A DNA stretch of 64,000 nucleotides. Origin: Yersinia rochesterensis (GTDB lineage: Bacteria > Pseudomonadota > Gammaproteobacteria > Enterobacterales > Enterobacteriaceae). This document shows positions 29,074-39,101 of this stretch, in pieces (within the stretch, counting starts at the first letter, position 1; each line of letters opens with the position of its first letter). The translations under genes were made by a program, and so were the position numbers. The stretch spans positions 1,116,001-1,180,000 of the forward strand of contig NZ_CP032482.1 in NCBI RefSeq assembly GCF_003600645.1, given 5' to 3'. The notes beneath the pieces were generated by a model that worked only from the letters and a program-made list of their open reading frames with translations, did not search any database and had not been told where the DNA came from.

Positions 29074-30924
29074 ATGGCCTTATTACAAATTAGTGAGCCT
29101 GGTTTAACTGCACCGCCGCATCAACGTCGGTTGGCTGCAGGGATAGATTTAGGCACCACCAACTCACTGGTAGCGACAGTGCGCAGCGGTAAAGCGCAAA
29201 CGCTGGCAGATGAACAGCTGCGGGATCTTTTGCCCTCAGTGGTTCACTATCAACAAAATGGCATTGATGTCGGCTGGAATGCGCGCAATTTAGCGGCATT
29301 GGACCCGGTCAATACCATCAGTTCAGTTAAACGCATGATGGGCCGTTCTTTGGCCGATATCGTGCAGCGCTACCCTAATCTGCCTTACCAATTCCAATCC
29401 AGTGAAAATGGTTTACCGATGATCCAGACGGCGAGCGGGTTGGTTAATCCGGTGCAAGTGTCTGCAGATATTCTCAAATCATTGGCACAGCGGGCACAGG
29501 CGGCCTTGGAAGGGGAATTGGACGGCGTGGTCATTACTGTCCCCGCTTATTTTGATGATGCTCAACGGCAGGGCACCAAAGATGCCGCTCGTCTGGCGGG
29601 GTTGCATGTGTTGCGTTTGCTCAATGAGCCGACCGCTGCGGCTATCGCCTATGGTCTGGATTCAGGTCAGGAAGGGGTGATCGCCGTTTATGACTTGGGC
29701 GGCGGGACATTTGATATCTCTATCTTGCGCTTGAGCCGCGGTGTGTTTGAAGTGCTGGCAACTGGCGGCGACTCGGCACTGGGGGGCGATGACTTTGACC
29801 ACCTATTAGCCGATTGGCTGCGTGAGCAAGCTGGTATTGATTCCCGTGATGACCATGGTGTCCAGCGGCAATTATTGGATGCGGCCATCGCGGCTAAGAT
29901 TGCCTTGAGTGATGCTGAGATTGCTGATGTCTCCGTGGCTGGCTGGCAAGGGCAAATCACCCGTCAGCAGTTTGAATCTCTGATAGCGTCATTAGTTAAA
30001 CGCACATTAATGGCCTGTCGCCGCGCGTTAAAAGATGCGGGCGTCACTGCCGATGAAGTGCTGGAAGTGGTAATGGTCGGCGGCTCGACCCGTGTGCCCT
30101 TGGTGCGCGAGCAGGTTGGGCAATTTTTTGGCCGCACGCCACTGACTTCGATTGATCCCGATAAAGTGGTCGCTATTGGCGCGGCGATTCAAGCCGATAT
30201 TCTGGTGGGGAATAAACCCGACAGTGACATGCTGCTGCTTGATGTTATCCCGCTGTCATTAGGGCTGGAAACCATGGGCGGTTTAGTGGAGAAAATCATT
30301 CCACGCAATACCACTATTCCGGTCGCCCGCGCGCAAGAATTTACCACCTTTAAAGACGGCCAGAGCGGGATGATGATTCACGTGCTGCAAGGTGAGCGCG
30401 AACTGGTACAAGATTGCCGTTCTCTCGCCCGCTTTAGTTTACGGGGTTTACCGCCGCTGCCCGCGGGGGGCGCGCATATTCGTGTGACTTTCCAGGTGGA
30501 TGCGGACGGTTTGTTGAGTGTCACGGCGATGGAAAAATCCACCGGCGTGGAGGCATCGATTCAGGTGAAGCCCTCTTATGGGCTGTCTGATGATGAAATT
30601 GCCAATATGATTAAAGATTCGATGGCGAACGCGCACAGCGACATTGGCGCACGTAAGCTGGCGGAACAACAAGTCGAAGCCTCCCGCGTGTTGGAAAGTT
30701 TACAAGGCGCATTGGCACAAGACGCAGCACTACTCAGTGAGCAAGAAAGTACTGCTATCGCTCAGGCGATGGCGGCATTACAGCAGCAGATGCAGGGCAC
30801 TGACCCACATGCAATCGAAGCTGCGATAAAAGCGTTAGATGCACAAACGCAAGATTTTGCCGCGCGCCGGATGGATGCTTCTATTCGCCGTGCTTTGGCT
30901 GGCCATTCAGTGGATGAGGTTTAA
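29074..30924 (+). CDS. hscA: Hsp70-type chaperone HscA
   Basis: HscA is the specialised Hsp70 that drives cluster transfer from IscU. It has 616 residues, as in E. coli. The nucleotide-binding domain has [28 protein letters not shown] and [14 protein letters not shown]. The substrate-binding part follows from about residue 390, and the C-terminus ends GHSVDEV. It lies 2 bp before fdx. Confidence 0.98.
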   Translation: MALLQISEPGLTAPPHQRRLAAGIDLGTTNSLVATVRSGKAQTLADEQLRDLLPSVVHYQQNGIDVGWNARNLAALDPVNTISSVKRMMGRSLADIVQRYPNLPYQFQSSENGLPMIQTASGLVNPVQVSADILKSLAQRAQAALEGELDGVVITVPAYFDDAQRQGTKDAARLAGLHVLRLLNEPTAAAIAYGLDSGQEGVIAVYDLGGGTFDISILRLSRGVFEVLATGGDSALGGDDFDHLLADWLREQAGIDSRDDHGVQRQLLDAAIAAKIALSDAEIADVSVAGWQGQITRQQFESLIASLVKRTLMACRRALKDAGVTADEVLEVVMVGGSTRVPLVREQVGQFFGRTPLTSIDPDKVVAIGAAIQADILVGNKPDSDMLLLDVIPLSLGLETMGGLVEKIIPRNTTIPVARAQEFTTFKDGQSGMMIHVLQGERELVQDCRSLARFSLRGLPPLPAGGAHIRVTFQVDADGLLSVTAMEKSTGVEASIQVKPSYGLSDDEIANMIKDSMANAHSDIGARKLAEQQVEASRVLESLQGALAQDAALLSEQESTAIAQAMAALQQQMQGTDPHAIEAAIKALDAQTQDFAARRMDASIRRALAGHSVDEV

Positions 30925-30926
30925 TC

Positions 30927-31262
30927 ATGCCCAAAATAGTATTTCTGCCCCATAAAGACCTTTGCCCGGATGGTGCAGTGCTGGAAGCAACCCAAGGTGA
31001 GACTATACTGGACGTTGCCCTGCGCAATGGAATCGACATCGAGCATGCCTGTGAGAAATCCTGCGCTTGCACGACTTGCCACTGTATCGTGCGCGAAGGC
31101 TTTGATTCGCTACCAGAAAGCAGTGAGCTGGAAGATGATATGTTGGATAAAGCTTGGGGTCTGGAGCCAGAAAGCCGCCTGAGTTGTCAGGCGACAGTGA
31201 CGGATGAAGATCTGGTGGTTGAGATCCCGCGTTATACTATCAACCATGCGCGAGAACATTAA
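30927..31262 (+). CDS. fdx: [2Fe-2S] ferredoxin of the isc system
   Basis: This ferredoxin supplies electrons for cluster assembly. It has 111 residues. The cluster ligands are Cys42, Cys48, Cys51 (ACEKSCACTTCHC) and Cys87 (LSCQAT). It starts 2 bp after the hscA stop. Confidence 0.98.
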   Translation: MPKIVFLPHKDLCPDGAVLEATQGETILDVALRNGIDIEHACEKSCACTTCHCIVREGFDSLPESSELEDDMLDKAWGLEPESRLSCQATVTDEDLVVEIPRYTINHAREH

Positions 31263-31263
31263 T

Positions 31264-31390
31264 TATACTCGTCATACTTCAAGCTGCATGTGCGTTGGCT
31301 ACGTTCAATCACCCGAATCGCTTACAACAGTAAGCTCATCGGGACTCTTTCACTTGCCGCCTTCCTGCAACTCGAATTATTTAGAGTATA
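31264..31390. repeat. full-length ERIC element between fdx and iscX (127 bp)
   Basis: Starts TATACTCGTCATACTTCAAG and ends CTCGAATTATTTAGAGTATA; the ends are inverted repeats and the core has CTTACAACAGTAAGCTCATC. Length is exactly 127 bp, the ERIC unit length. It begins one base after the fdx stop and ends 16 bp before the iscX start. Confidence 0.92.
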
Positions 31391-31406
31391 TACACGAGAA
31401 CATGAT

Positions 31407-31607
31407 ATGAGCTTAACCTGGCAAGATACCCGCGAGATTGGCGAAGCGCTTTACGACCAGTTCCCGGACACCGATCCGAAAACAGTGCGTTTCACTGATA
31501 TGCACCAATGGATCTGTGATTTAGAAGATTTCGATGACGATCCGCAAGGATCAAATGAAAAAGTGCTGGAAGCCATCCTGCTCGTCTGGTTAGATGAATT
31601 TGAATAA
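31407..31607 (+). CDS. iscX: IscX, Fe-S assembly accessory protein
   Basis: IscX (YfhJ) is a small acidic protein that binds IscS and iron and tunes cluster assembly. The ATG at 31407 gives the standard 66 residues ([20 protein letters not shown]). The frame is open upstream through the ERIC element, but that is not coding. The ribosome site (ACGAGAAC) is weak. Last gene of the isc operon. Confidence 0.96.
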   Translation: MSLTWQDTREIGEALYDQFPDTDPKTVRFTDMHQWICDLEDFDDDPQGSNEKVLEAILLVWLDEFE

Positions 31608-31614
31608 ATACCTG

Positions 31615-31640
31615 AGGGTCGCACGAGCGGCCCTTTTTTC
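31615..31640 (+). terminator. isc operon terminator
   Basis: GGGTCGC-ACGA-GCGGCCC (7-bp stem with one G-U pair) followed by six T, right after iscX. Confidence 0.82.
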
Positions 31641-31779
31641 TATTGTTACTTTATAGCTGGCTGTTACTGTATAGCAGACAGTATTTTTTAGAGTAGAACG
31701 TTTTGATCCGCCGTGGCTAACACAGGGCCGCGTATAAGCAGCTGAATAACAGCAAAAAATAATAATGAAGAGGTAGTTC

Positions 31780-33075
31780 ATGACAACAGAAATGATGCAA
31801 GTAACCTTATCAAATACCCCAGCCGACGCCCGTTGGGGAGAGAAAGCCCAGTTGAGTACCGATGCCGAGGGGATGACTATCCACCTGACGGGTAAAAATG
31901 AATTGGGTACCATTCAACGCGCCGCCCGCAAAATAGATGGGCAAGGTATCAAACAGGTAAAACTGGCCGGTGAGGGCTGGGGTCTGGAGCAAAGCTGGGC
32001 ATTTTGGCAAGGTTTCCGTGGGCCAAAAGGCCAGCGCAGTGTGGAATGGGCAGAACTGCCAGAGAACGAAAAAACCGAGCTAAAACAACGGCTAAAAATC
32101 ATTGACTGGGTGCGCGATACCATTAATGCGCCCGCAGAAGATTTAGGGCCAGAACAATTGGCTAAAAATGCGATTGATTTGCTGTGCGCAGTATCATGCG
32201 ATGCTGTCAGCTACCGCATTACCAAAGGCGAAGATCTGCGTGAACAGGGCTATGCCGGGATTTACACCGTGGGCCGTGGTTCTGATCGTGCGCCGGTGTT
32301 GCTAGCTTTGGACTATAACCCGACCGGTAACCCAGATGCGCCGGTGATGGCATGTTTGGTTGGCAAAGGAATTACTTTTGATTCAGGCGGTTACAGCCTG
32401 AAACAGAGCGCATTTATGGACTCTATGAAGTCCGATATGGGCGGTGCGGCGACAGTCACGGGCGCATTGGCATTAGCAGCAGCCCGTGGTTTGAAAGAGC
32501 GGGTGAAACTGTATTTGTGTTGTGCGGATAATATGGTTAGCGGTAATGCCTTTAAGCTGGGTGATATCATTCGCTATCGCAATGGCAAGACTGTCGAAAT
32601 CATGAATACTGATGCTGAAGGGCGCTTAGTCTTGGCTGATGGTCTGATTGATGCTTCAGAGCAGAATGCACCGCTGATTATTGATGCTGCCACTTTGACC
32701 GGCGCGGCAAAAACAGCGTTGGGTAATGATTACCACGCGCTATTTAGTTTTGATGATGAATTGGCACAAGAGTTGTTGAGCAGCGCGCAAAGTGAGCATG
32801 AGCCTTTCTGGCGCTTGCCGTTAGCTGAATTCCATCGCAGCCAACTGCCATCCAACTTTGCTGAGTTGAATAATGTCGCGGGGGCAGCCTACAGTGCGGG
32901 TGCCAGCACTGCCGCCGCATTTTTGTCACATTTCGTGAAAGACTATCAGCAAGGTTGGCTGCACATTGACTGCTCCGCGACTTACCGTAAAGGTGCGGTT
33001 GATCAGTGGTCTGCCGGTGCTACAGGCCTGGGTGTTCGTACTATTGCTAACTTGCTGTTGGCGAAAGCAAAATAA
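31780..33075 (+). CDS. pepB: aminopeptidase B
   Basis: PepB is a cytosolic M17-family metallo-aminopeptidase needing Mn2+. It has 431 residues. The metal-binding signature NTDAEGRL is present, with upstream [14 protein letters not shown] and [13 protein letters not shown]. The N-terminus ([15 protein letters not shown]) matches E. coli. It is separated from isc by a terminator. Confidence 0.96.
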   Translation: MTTEMMQVTLSNTPADARWGEKAQLSTDAEGMTIHLTGKNELGTIQRAARKIDGQGIKQVKLAGEGWGLEQSWAFWQGFRGPKGQRSVEWAELPENEKTELKQRLKIIDWVRDTINAPAEDLGPEQLAKNAIDLLCAVSCDAVSYRITKGEDLREQGYAGIYTVGRGSDRAPVLLALDYNPTGNPDAPVMACLVGKGITFDSGGYSLKQSAFMDSMKSDMGGAATVTGALALAAARGLKERVKLYLCCADNMVSGNAFKLGDIIRYRNGKTVEIMNTDAEGRLVLADGLIDASEQNAPLIIDAATLTGAAKTALGNDYHALFSFDDELAQELLSSAQSEHEPFWRLPLAEFHRSQLPSNFAELNNVAGAAYSAGASTAAAFLSHFVKDYQQGWLHIDCSATYRKGAVDQWSAGATGLGVRTIANLLLAKAK

Positions 33076-33158
33076 TCATCTTAATGATTTGAAAAGAGTC
33101 TCGGGGGCGCATTTGCGTCCCTTTGTTCGATCTATTTTATGTTTTTCTGGAGTAGAGC

Positions 33159-34049
33159 ATGAGTTTGCCACAACCCCCTGCTGCTGATAGCCACGATAGT
33201 CACCATCATGATGAAGACCAAAGTCTGGAGTCTTTGCTGAAACTGGCGGCGACGGAATCAATTCATCGCACCGCTTTTTTTCGCACACTGTTGGATGCCA
33301 CGGTTTTGGTGCTGGTGGACGGGTCAGAGCAGGGCGATGAAGAGGGTGAGATGGCCTTTACAACAGGCGATGGGGTGAATATTCTGCATTGGGAAAAGCA
33401 GGATGGTGAATCGGTCATTCCCTTCTTTACCTCGGTAGAGGTGCTCCAGCAAGCGCTGGATATCGCCGAAGATCAACAGGTTGATAGTGAAAAACTGTCA
33501 GTAAAACAGCCTTTTATCGCCATGCCAGTGCGGGTGTTATTTGAAATGACCCAAGGTGCGCATCTGTTTTTGAACCCAAAATCAGAGCATGGTAAAGAGT
33601 TTTGGCCGCAAGAAGTGGCGATGCTGCTGGAAAATGGCGGTTTAGCCCAATCAGCCGAAATGGTGGTGGATAAAGAGAGCCAAATTCTGTTGGGGCAGCC
33701 GGAAGAATATCCCGCAGCAATGGTGGATGCCCTGATCCAGCTGTTTAGCCAGCGTAAACCAGTGCGGCGTGCTTTTTTGGCACTGATGCATGATAAGAGT
33801 GTGGATGATAAACCTAACTTATTGGTTGGGCTGGAAGTGGATGGCACAGATGATGAGATTGACCAATTGATTCAAGAGGCCGGTAATGTTGCCAGTGACT
33901 ATGCACCGGATGATGGCCCGGTAGATTTTTGCGTGGTGAATGAGAAAGAGCGGGGGGTAAGCCATTACCTGATGACGCATACCCAAGCATTTTACCAGCG
34001 CAGATGGGGCAGTTGGCTGAGGAATATTATTCCTTCGACCAGCCATTAA
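33159..34049 (+). CDS. sseB: enhanced serine sensitivity protein SseB
   Basis: SseB raises serine sensitivity when overproduced in E. coli; its molecular role is not known. This copy has 296 residues against about 258 in E. coli. It has an N-terminal His/Asp-rich extension (AADSHDSHHHDEDQSLESLL). The core is conserved: TESIHRTAFFRTLLDATV, HWEKQDGESVIPFFTS, MPVRVLFEMTQGAHLFLNPK and the C-terminal FYQRRWGSWLR. Unrelated to the SPI-2 SseB of Salmonella. The gene follows pepB after an 83-bp gap holding a weak hairpin. Confidence 0.88.
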   Translation: MSLPQPPAADSHDSHHHDEDQSLESLLKLAATESIHRTAFFRTLLDATVLVLVDGSEQGDEEGEMAFTTGDGVNILHWEKQDGESVIPFFTSVEVLQQALDIAEDQQVDSEKLSVKQPFIAMPVRVLFEMTQGAHLFLNPKSEHGKEFWPQEVAMLLENGGLAQSAEMVVDKESQILLGQPEEYPAAMVDALIQLFSQRKPVRRAFLALMHDKSVDDKPNLLVGLEVDGTDDEIDQLIQEAGNVASDYAPDDGPVDFCVVNEKERGVSHYLMTHTQAFYQRRWGSWLRNIIPSTSH

Positions 34050-34053
34050 TGAG

Positions 34054-34083
34054 AAAAGGGAGCCAATTTGGCTCCCTTTTTAT
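34054..34083. terminator. bidirectional terminator between sseB and the autotransporter gene
   Basis: AAAAGGGAGCCAA and TTGGCTCCCTTTTT form an almost perfect palindrome with runs of A and T on either side; it serves both convergent genes. Confidence 0.9.
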
Positions 34084-34126
34084 GACAGATAATCATCATT
34101 GCTACATGAAGAAATTACTGTGTAAT

Positions 34127-37100
34127 TTAGAAAGTGTAAGCAACGCCCATATTAATAGTCATTGGGGTGGTAATGTTTTTACCTTTAGAAACTTTAACTT
34201 CTGAGCCGATAGACAGGTTAGACGTCAGGTTTACATTGATCCCCATACCGACGTTAGCACGAGTCCCTTTCAGGTTATTATCAAACATATCGTTGTTAAT
34301 CATCACCTTGTTACTTGCCATCAGGTCATGGTCTACCGAGAAAATTGCATAAGGCTTAATTTCTGCGCCGCTATTCAACACAAAGCGATAACCCGTGTTC
34401 ATGCCCAGAGTACCGGTTGTCGTACGTGAACCTTGGTTCTGCGCTTCCATTCCGTTAGACAATTTATATTGGCTTTTACCTGAGCTAAAGGTGTTCAGGG
34501 CCACATAAGGGGAAACATACATCGCATCAATATTGATATGTTTACCCGCTTTTACTGCCAGCCCCATGCCGGAGAAGTTAGCCGCTCCAGTCGCGTTATT
34601 GGCTTGTGACGCCACACTGAGGTTCTGTTTAAACTGGTTGGTTTTGAACACACCATTCAGGTAATAGCCGCTGTTAGCCAAATATTGCACGTAAGCACCC
34701 AATGAGTTGCTTTCCACACTGCCGCTGCTCTGGTAATCAGATTTGATATTGGAGCTGGTATGGCTGGCGAAGCTACCCACACTGAATACGGCATTACCCA
34801 ACTCAATGGCTTTATCGCCACCTAAAGTTACGCCACTTAGCTTCTGATTGAAGTTGGTTGCGGTACCTTTCACGTCGTAACTGTCATTCAGGTAAGTTAA
34901 CCACACACCACTTTCATTGGCCGCAGAGCTTTGTTTATCTAACCGATTGTGAATTGAGCTTAATTCGGCGTTAAAGATAACGGGCATGGTATTGGCGACG
35001 GCCAAAATACCCGCCGTATTTGACGTCACTTTTGTTTTATCTGCGACCAGTTTGAAACTGCCTTTGCCATCACTGACCAGTGAGTGCTTATAGTTACCCA
35101 AGTCTACCGGCCCATTGGCTAGAACGAAGTGGGCAGTATTTTTCCCTTTTACATCGACGACATTCAGATTCGCTGGGGCTACACCACTGTTATTGATCTG
35201 AACATCAAAAGTACCTGCAGCATCGCCTGCAACCTTTAGCGGCGCGCTTGACTGAGAGAACAGCGCTGAACCTAAATTAAAGAGGCCTCGACCTGCCAGT
35301 GATGCCATGGTTAGCTGAGTATTAGATTTGCTCATATCAATACTACCACCCGCCAGCCTGACATTTTTAAAAGCAAACTGTGCTGGTTTACCATTATTGC
35401 CAGCAAAAGCAGCGCGGGAAGCAGATTGCACTGCGGTTAATGGGGCATCTACGGAGAATAACTGCATGTTACCGGCTAAATTCAGGTCTGCATTTTGCGT
35501 GGTTGCGCCACCCTGCACACTGAGGAAGCTGTTTTTATTAGCATCAATAATGCCGTTAATATCTGCGGTTTTATCAAAAATGACAGTACTGCTATTGAAT
35601 GTTGCATCCATCAAATGACCTGAAATCAGGGAGTGGCCATTTTTAACCACCAGCTTATGCGCTTGTGCTCGGGCCATCAGATCAAATTTACCGCCTTTGA
35701 CTTTAGTATTGTTAGCAATGGCACCTTCATTAATCGTCAATTTGCTGTCGTTAACTGTGGTGTTATTCGCCGTTGCCTTATCAACCAGTGTGAAATCAAC
35801 TGCATTGAACACAGTATCTTCGATAGCAGCACCCGCTTGAACATCAAATATGCCGCCATTGACTGTTGTTGCAGTGGTTTTCGCACCCGCTTTCACGGTG
35901 AATTCACCCTCATTCAAGGTGGTAATATTAGCCGTTGCACCTTGATTAAGCGCAAATTTGCCGCCTTTAACCGTGGTGTTATTGGCTGTGCCATCAACAA
36001 TAAATTCGCCGTCATTCAAAGTGGTAGTGTTGGCTATTGCACCTTGATTAAGCGCAAATTTGCCGCCTGTCACGGTGGTATTATTGGCTGCGCCATCAAC
36101 AATAAAGTCGCCGGAATTCAAGGTGGTCGTGTTGGCTGTTGCACCTTTATTCAGTGCAAATTTGCCGCCTGTCACGGTGGTATTATTGGCTGTGCCATCA
36201 ATAATAAATTCGCCGGAATTCAAGATGGTGCTGTTGGCTGTTGCACCTTGATTAAGCGCAAATTTGCCGCCTGTCACGGTGGTATTATTGGCTGTGCCAT
36301 CAATAATAAATTCGCCACTATCAAGGGCGGTGATGTTAGCGATTGCACCCTGTTCCAGTCTAAATTTACCGCCATTTATTGTCGTGTTATTCGCCGTCGC
36401 CTTGGTATTGGCAATAAAGTTACTATCACTGCCAATAGAGGTATTTTTTGTTTCCGCGCCCTCGAGCAGCGTAAAGGTTGAACCGTCCAACAGTGTGGTG
36501 TCATCCGCCGTGGCACCTTTTACCAACGCTAATTCGGCAAAGTTCAACAGAGTGCCAGTGGCTGTGGCACCGCTTTCGAGGGTAAATGTGGCAGCTCTAT
36601 CATATATCTTAGCGCTTTTGACTACGGCACCAGATTTGAGAATCAGTGTACCCTCATCCGTTACATTAACTTCATCCGCACTGGCACCGTCATTAACGGT
36701 CATCGTGCCATTGAGCACATGAGTTAAAAAGGCTGACGAACCTTTTTCCAAGGTAAACTCACTATTGTCAGCACGCACCTCAGTTCCACTGGTTTTAGCA
36801 TTAGCCTTTAAAGTAAATACCGCGTCTTCACCGACTTTAGTGCTATCAGCCGTTGCTCCCTCGATCAACTCCAGATTGGCTCCATTCAGTGAAGTATGTT
36901 GCGAGTTAGCCCCTTTTTCGATAGTCAGCGTGCCGCCATCAATAGCGGTGTTAAAGGCTTTAGCGCCATCTTTCAGCTCAACAGTCCCTTTTGTGCTGCT
37001 AAGGTTATGAATTTCGGCAAATTTGCCAACCGTCGCTGTACCACCTTCAAGGATTTTCGCACCATAGGATTCAGCAACGTTTATGACATCCTTGCCATTC

Positions 37101-38659
37101 GCATCTTGTTTCTTTTCACCTTTCAGTGACAGCTTGCCACCATCATTGATGACTGAATCGTGATCAGTACCACCATTGTTGTTAATGATGCCTTTATTGA
37201 TCACTGTATCGTGAGCCAGTGCGCCAACGGCCAAGTTTAGGGTACCGTCTTCGCTAATAATGCTGCCAATGACCTGGCCGTCTTTTTCAACATGTTGCGT
37301 GCCGCCCGATACTTGGGTAGCCATTGCCATCGTGTTTGCGGTGACTGTTTGCAGCTCACTTTTGGCAATGATTTTATCAAATACCGGCATATCAACAGTA
37401 GGATCGGTCGCTTTATCAAACAGAGCGAGTTCCGCTACTGCAACATCCATTTCGGCTTTTTTGGTTGTCAGCTCGGCAGTTGCGTCAACTTTTTGCTGCT
37501 TGGCAGCAGTAAACTTAGCGGTTGTATCTTGGGCGGAATTTTGGGCGGTTATGTGCGCAGTAGTTGCATCTTGAACTAACTGATTTGCAGCTTCTGCTTT
37601 TGCGATGGACTCTTGGGCTGTTTTAGCGTCTGCTATTTTTAACGGGGGAGTATTTTGGTCGGCAATCAAGTCCTGTAACTTTGTAGCGAGATCTGGCGTG
37701 TTTGCATCCCAACTGGGATCTACATCTTTAATCGCTGCCATTTTTTCTGTATCCAGTTTAGTGAACTCAGCTTCAGCGTCATTTTTCGCTTTTTCAGCGA
37801 TTTTGGCTTTTGAATCCGCAATGATTGATTGCATCGTAAGCTTTAACTCCGCAACTTTTGCTGCTTTTTCTACTTTTTCTGCTGCTTCCTGTGCCTGTTT
37901 AGCTACTGCTTGCGTGTCTAATTTGGTTTTTTTATCCGCTAACTGGGTTACCAATTTTTCTTTTTGTTCTGAGGTAATCAGACCTTGATTCAGATAATCC
38001 TGAAGCTTATTCAGGGCATCTTTGTCAGTTTGTTGTTGCTGCTCGATTGCTGTGATTTTTTGCTTAATCACGGGCGAAAGAGTTGATTGGTCTTGGGTTA
38101 GTGACGAATTAAACAGCGAATCGGCTTCTTCTGGTGTGAACTGACCCGGTGCTTTGGTCTCTAGACTGGTAGCAAAAGCATTTTTCGCGGCTTGAAGGAG
38201 TTTGTTCTTGTTGTCATCACTCTGATCTTTTGCATAGGTAAGAGCGGCCTCTGCTCCCAGTATATTTTTTGCAAATACCTTTTCAAAGGCAGCTAATTCT
38301 TTATTCGCTTGTTTTTTTTGTTCAGGTGCCATTGTGTCAATAGCAGCTTTAATATTCACAATTTGCTGCTGGTGATCACTTTTTATTGCCGCAATTTGCG
38401 ATTCAGCCTCAGTTTTCATCTGTGATGTAATGGGTTGACCCGCTGGGAAGAAAGTTTCTAGCAGGATATCCTCAGGTTTTTTGTTGTTAGCCACGTTATT
38501 ATTGGCCGTGAGACGGCTGGTTATCTGAGTGTTGCTGCCATTCGATATATTGGGTGTAACCGCTGTTGTTGATGCGGCTACTGCCCCACCTGACACCAGC
38601 GAAGAAATCAAGATAGATAAAGGTAATAAACGCGTATTCAGAGTGTTGTGATGACTCAT
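34127..38659 (-). CDS. type Va autotransporter with helical N-terminus and AIDA-like repeats
   Basis: A 1510-residue surface protein. A signal peptide (ending about GGAVAA|S, residue 30) is followed by a long Ala/Lys/Gln/Glu-rich, probably coiled-coil region (about 55-430). A beta-helical passenger (about 440-1100) consists of repeats of about 17 residues of the AIDA type (GGKFALNQGATANxTxL). In its middle are tandem 34-residue units encoded by near-identical 102-bp DNA repeats. The C-terminal autotransporter barrel (about 1235-1510) ends in the outer-membrane signature AYTF. It is probably an adhesin or surface structure; I cannot assign a named Yersinia Yap. The gene converges on sseB. Upstream DNA is very AT-rich, so horizontal gain is plausible. 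Confidence 0.88.
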   Translation of the reverse strand: MSHHNTLNTRLLPLSILISSLVSGGAVAASTTAVTPNISNGSNTQITSRLTANNNVANNKKPEDILLETFFPAGQPITSQMKTEAESQIAAIKSDHQQQIVNIKAAIDTMAPEQKKQANKELAAFEKVFAKNILGAEAALTYAKDQSDDNKNKLLQAAKNAFATSLETKAPGQFTPEEADSLFNSSLTQDQSTLSPVIKQKITAIEQQQQTDKDALNKLQDYLNQGLITSEQKEKLVTQLADKKTKLDTQAVAKQAQEAAEKVEKAAKVAELKLTMQSIIADSKAKIAEKAKNDAEAEFTKLDTEKMAAIKDVDPSWDANTPDLATKLQDLIADQNTPPLKIADAKTAQESIAKAEAANQLVQDATTAHITAQNSAQDTTAKFTAAKQQKVDATAELTTKKAEMDVAVAELALFDKATDPTVDMPVFDKIIAKSELQTVTANTMAMATQVSGGTQHVEKDGQVIGSIISEDGTLNLAVGALAHDTVINKGIINNNGGTDHDSVINDGGKLSLKGEKKQDANGKDVINVAESYGAKILEGGTATVGKFAEIHNLSSTKGTVELKDGAKAFNTAIDGGTLTIEKGANSQHTSLNGANLELIEGATADSTKVGEDAVFTLKANAKTSGTEVRADNSEFTLEKGSSAFLTHVLNGTMTVNDGASADEVNVTDEGTLILKSGAVVKSAKIYDRAATFTLESGATATGTLLNFAELALVKGATADDTTLLDGSTFTLLEGAETKNTSIGSDSNFIANTKATANNTTINGGKFRLEQGAIANITALDSGEFIIDGTANNTTVTGGKFALNQGATANSTILNSGEFIIDGTANNTTVTGGKFALNKGATANTTTLNSGDFIVDGAANNTTVTGGKFALNQGAIANTTTLNDGEFIVDGTANNTTVKGGKFALNQGATANITTLNEGEFTVKAGAKTTATTVNGGIFDVQAGAAIEDTVFNAVDFTLVDKATANNTTVNDSKLTINEGAIANNTKVKGGKFDLMARAQAHKLVVKNGHSLISGHLMDATFNSSTVIFDKTADINGIIDANKNSFLSVQGGATTQNADLNLAGNMQLFSVDAPLTAVQSASRAAFAGNNGKPAQFAFKNVRLAGGSIDMSKSNTQLTMASLAGRGLFNLGSALFSQSSAPLKVAGDAAGTFDVQINNSGVAPANLNVVDVKGKNTAHFVLANGPVDLGNYKHSLVSDGKGSFKLVADKTKVTSNTAGILAVANTMPVIFNAELSSIHNRLDKQSSAANESGVWLTYLNDSYDVKGTATNFNQKLSGVTLGGDKAIELGNAVFSVGSFASHTSSNIKSDYQSSGSVESNSLGAYVQYLANSGYYLNGVFKTNQFKQNLSVASQANNATGAANFSGMGLAVKAGKHINIDAMYVSPYVALNTFSSGKSQYKLSNGMEAQNQGSRTTTGTLGMNTGYRFVLNSGAEIKPYAIFSVDHDLMASNKVMINNDMFDNNLKGTRANVGMGINVNLTSNLSIGSEVKVSKGKNITTPMTINMGVAYTF
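35852..36470. repeat. 102-bp tandem coding repeats in the autotransporter passenger
   Basis: The block GCCGCC... recurs at 35960, 36062, 36164 and 36266 and, diverged, at 36368, always 102 bp apart. The copies at 36062, 36164 and 36266 share GCCGCCTGTCACGGTGGTAT exactly. Each unit encodes 34 residues, two beta-helix turns. The near identity indicates recent duplication or gene conversion. Confidence 0.9.
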
Positions 38660-39101
38660 GGTTTTATAGGTTCCTATTTAAAGATTAATTTTGATAGACA
38701 TGGAATAAAGATTTTTAATAACGGGAAGGTGTTGGGTGAAATATAATGGCATGAGGTTTCTATGCCTACTTATTAAAAAATAAAAATTGATTTTTTATAT
38801 TTATTTTATATTTTGTTTTATTTCTATTTGGGTTTATCGTTTTAATTCATTGTTTTTGTTGTATAAAATATTAAATTCTGTAATTGGTTATTTTATGTGT
38901 TCATTAATTTAATTTTTTATTAAAAAAATATTAAATATGATTTTTTTCTGTTTTTTTCTGTTTTTTTCTGTTTTATTCTATTTATCTAAAACTAATTCGA
39001 TAAAAGATGAGAATATTCTCTATATAGAAATGGTCGGTTTATCTGTCTATATTCCCTTTCCGGTGAATGCTATAATCTTGCCATCAACCAGGGAGAGAGA
39101 T
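38660..39101. other. AT-rich divergent intergenic region with 10-bp tandem repeats
   Basis: 442 bp between the autotransporter and yfhM, mostly A and T, with no gene. Three perfect copies of TTTTTTTCTG lie at 38941-38970, with a fourth degenerate one. A TATAAT at 39071-39076 is the likely yfhM -10. Confidence 0.75.

Noticed and set aside
35852..36470. Regular repeats resembling a CRISPR array
   Set aside because: The 102-bp units are contiguous, have no unique spacers and are in frame within a coding sequence; no cas genes are near.
35633..36481. 282-residue open frame antisense to the autotransporter gene
   Set aside because: It is a shadow of the 102-bp repeats; the sense frame has signal peptide, repeats and barrel, while this frame has only reiterated Cys/Ile-rich repeats.
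38937..39101. N-terminal extension of yfhM by 55 residues
   Set aside because: The extension is read through poly-T repeats and bypasses the ribosome site and lipoprotein signal that start at 39102.
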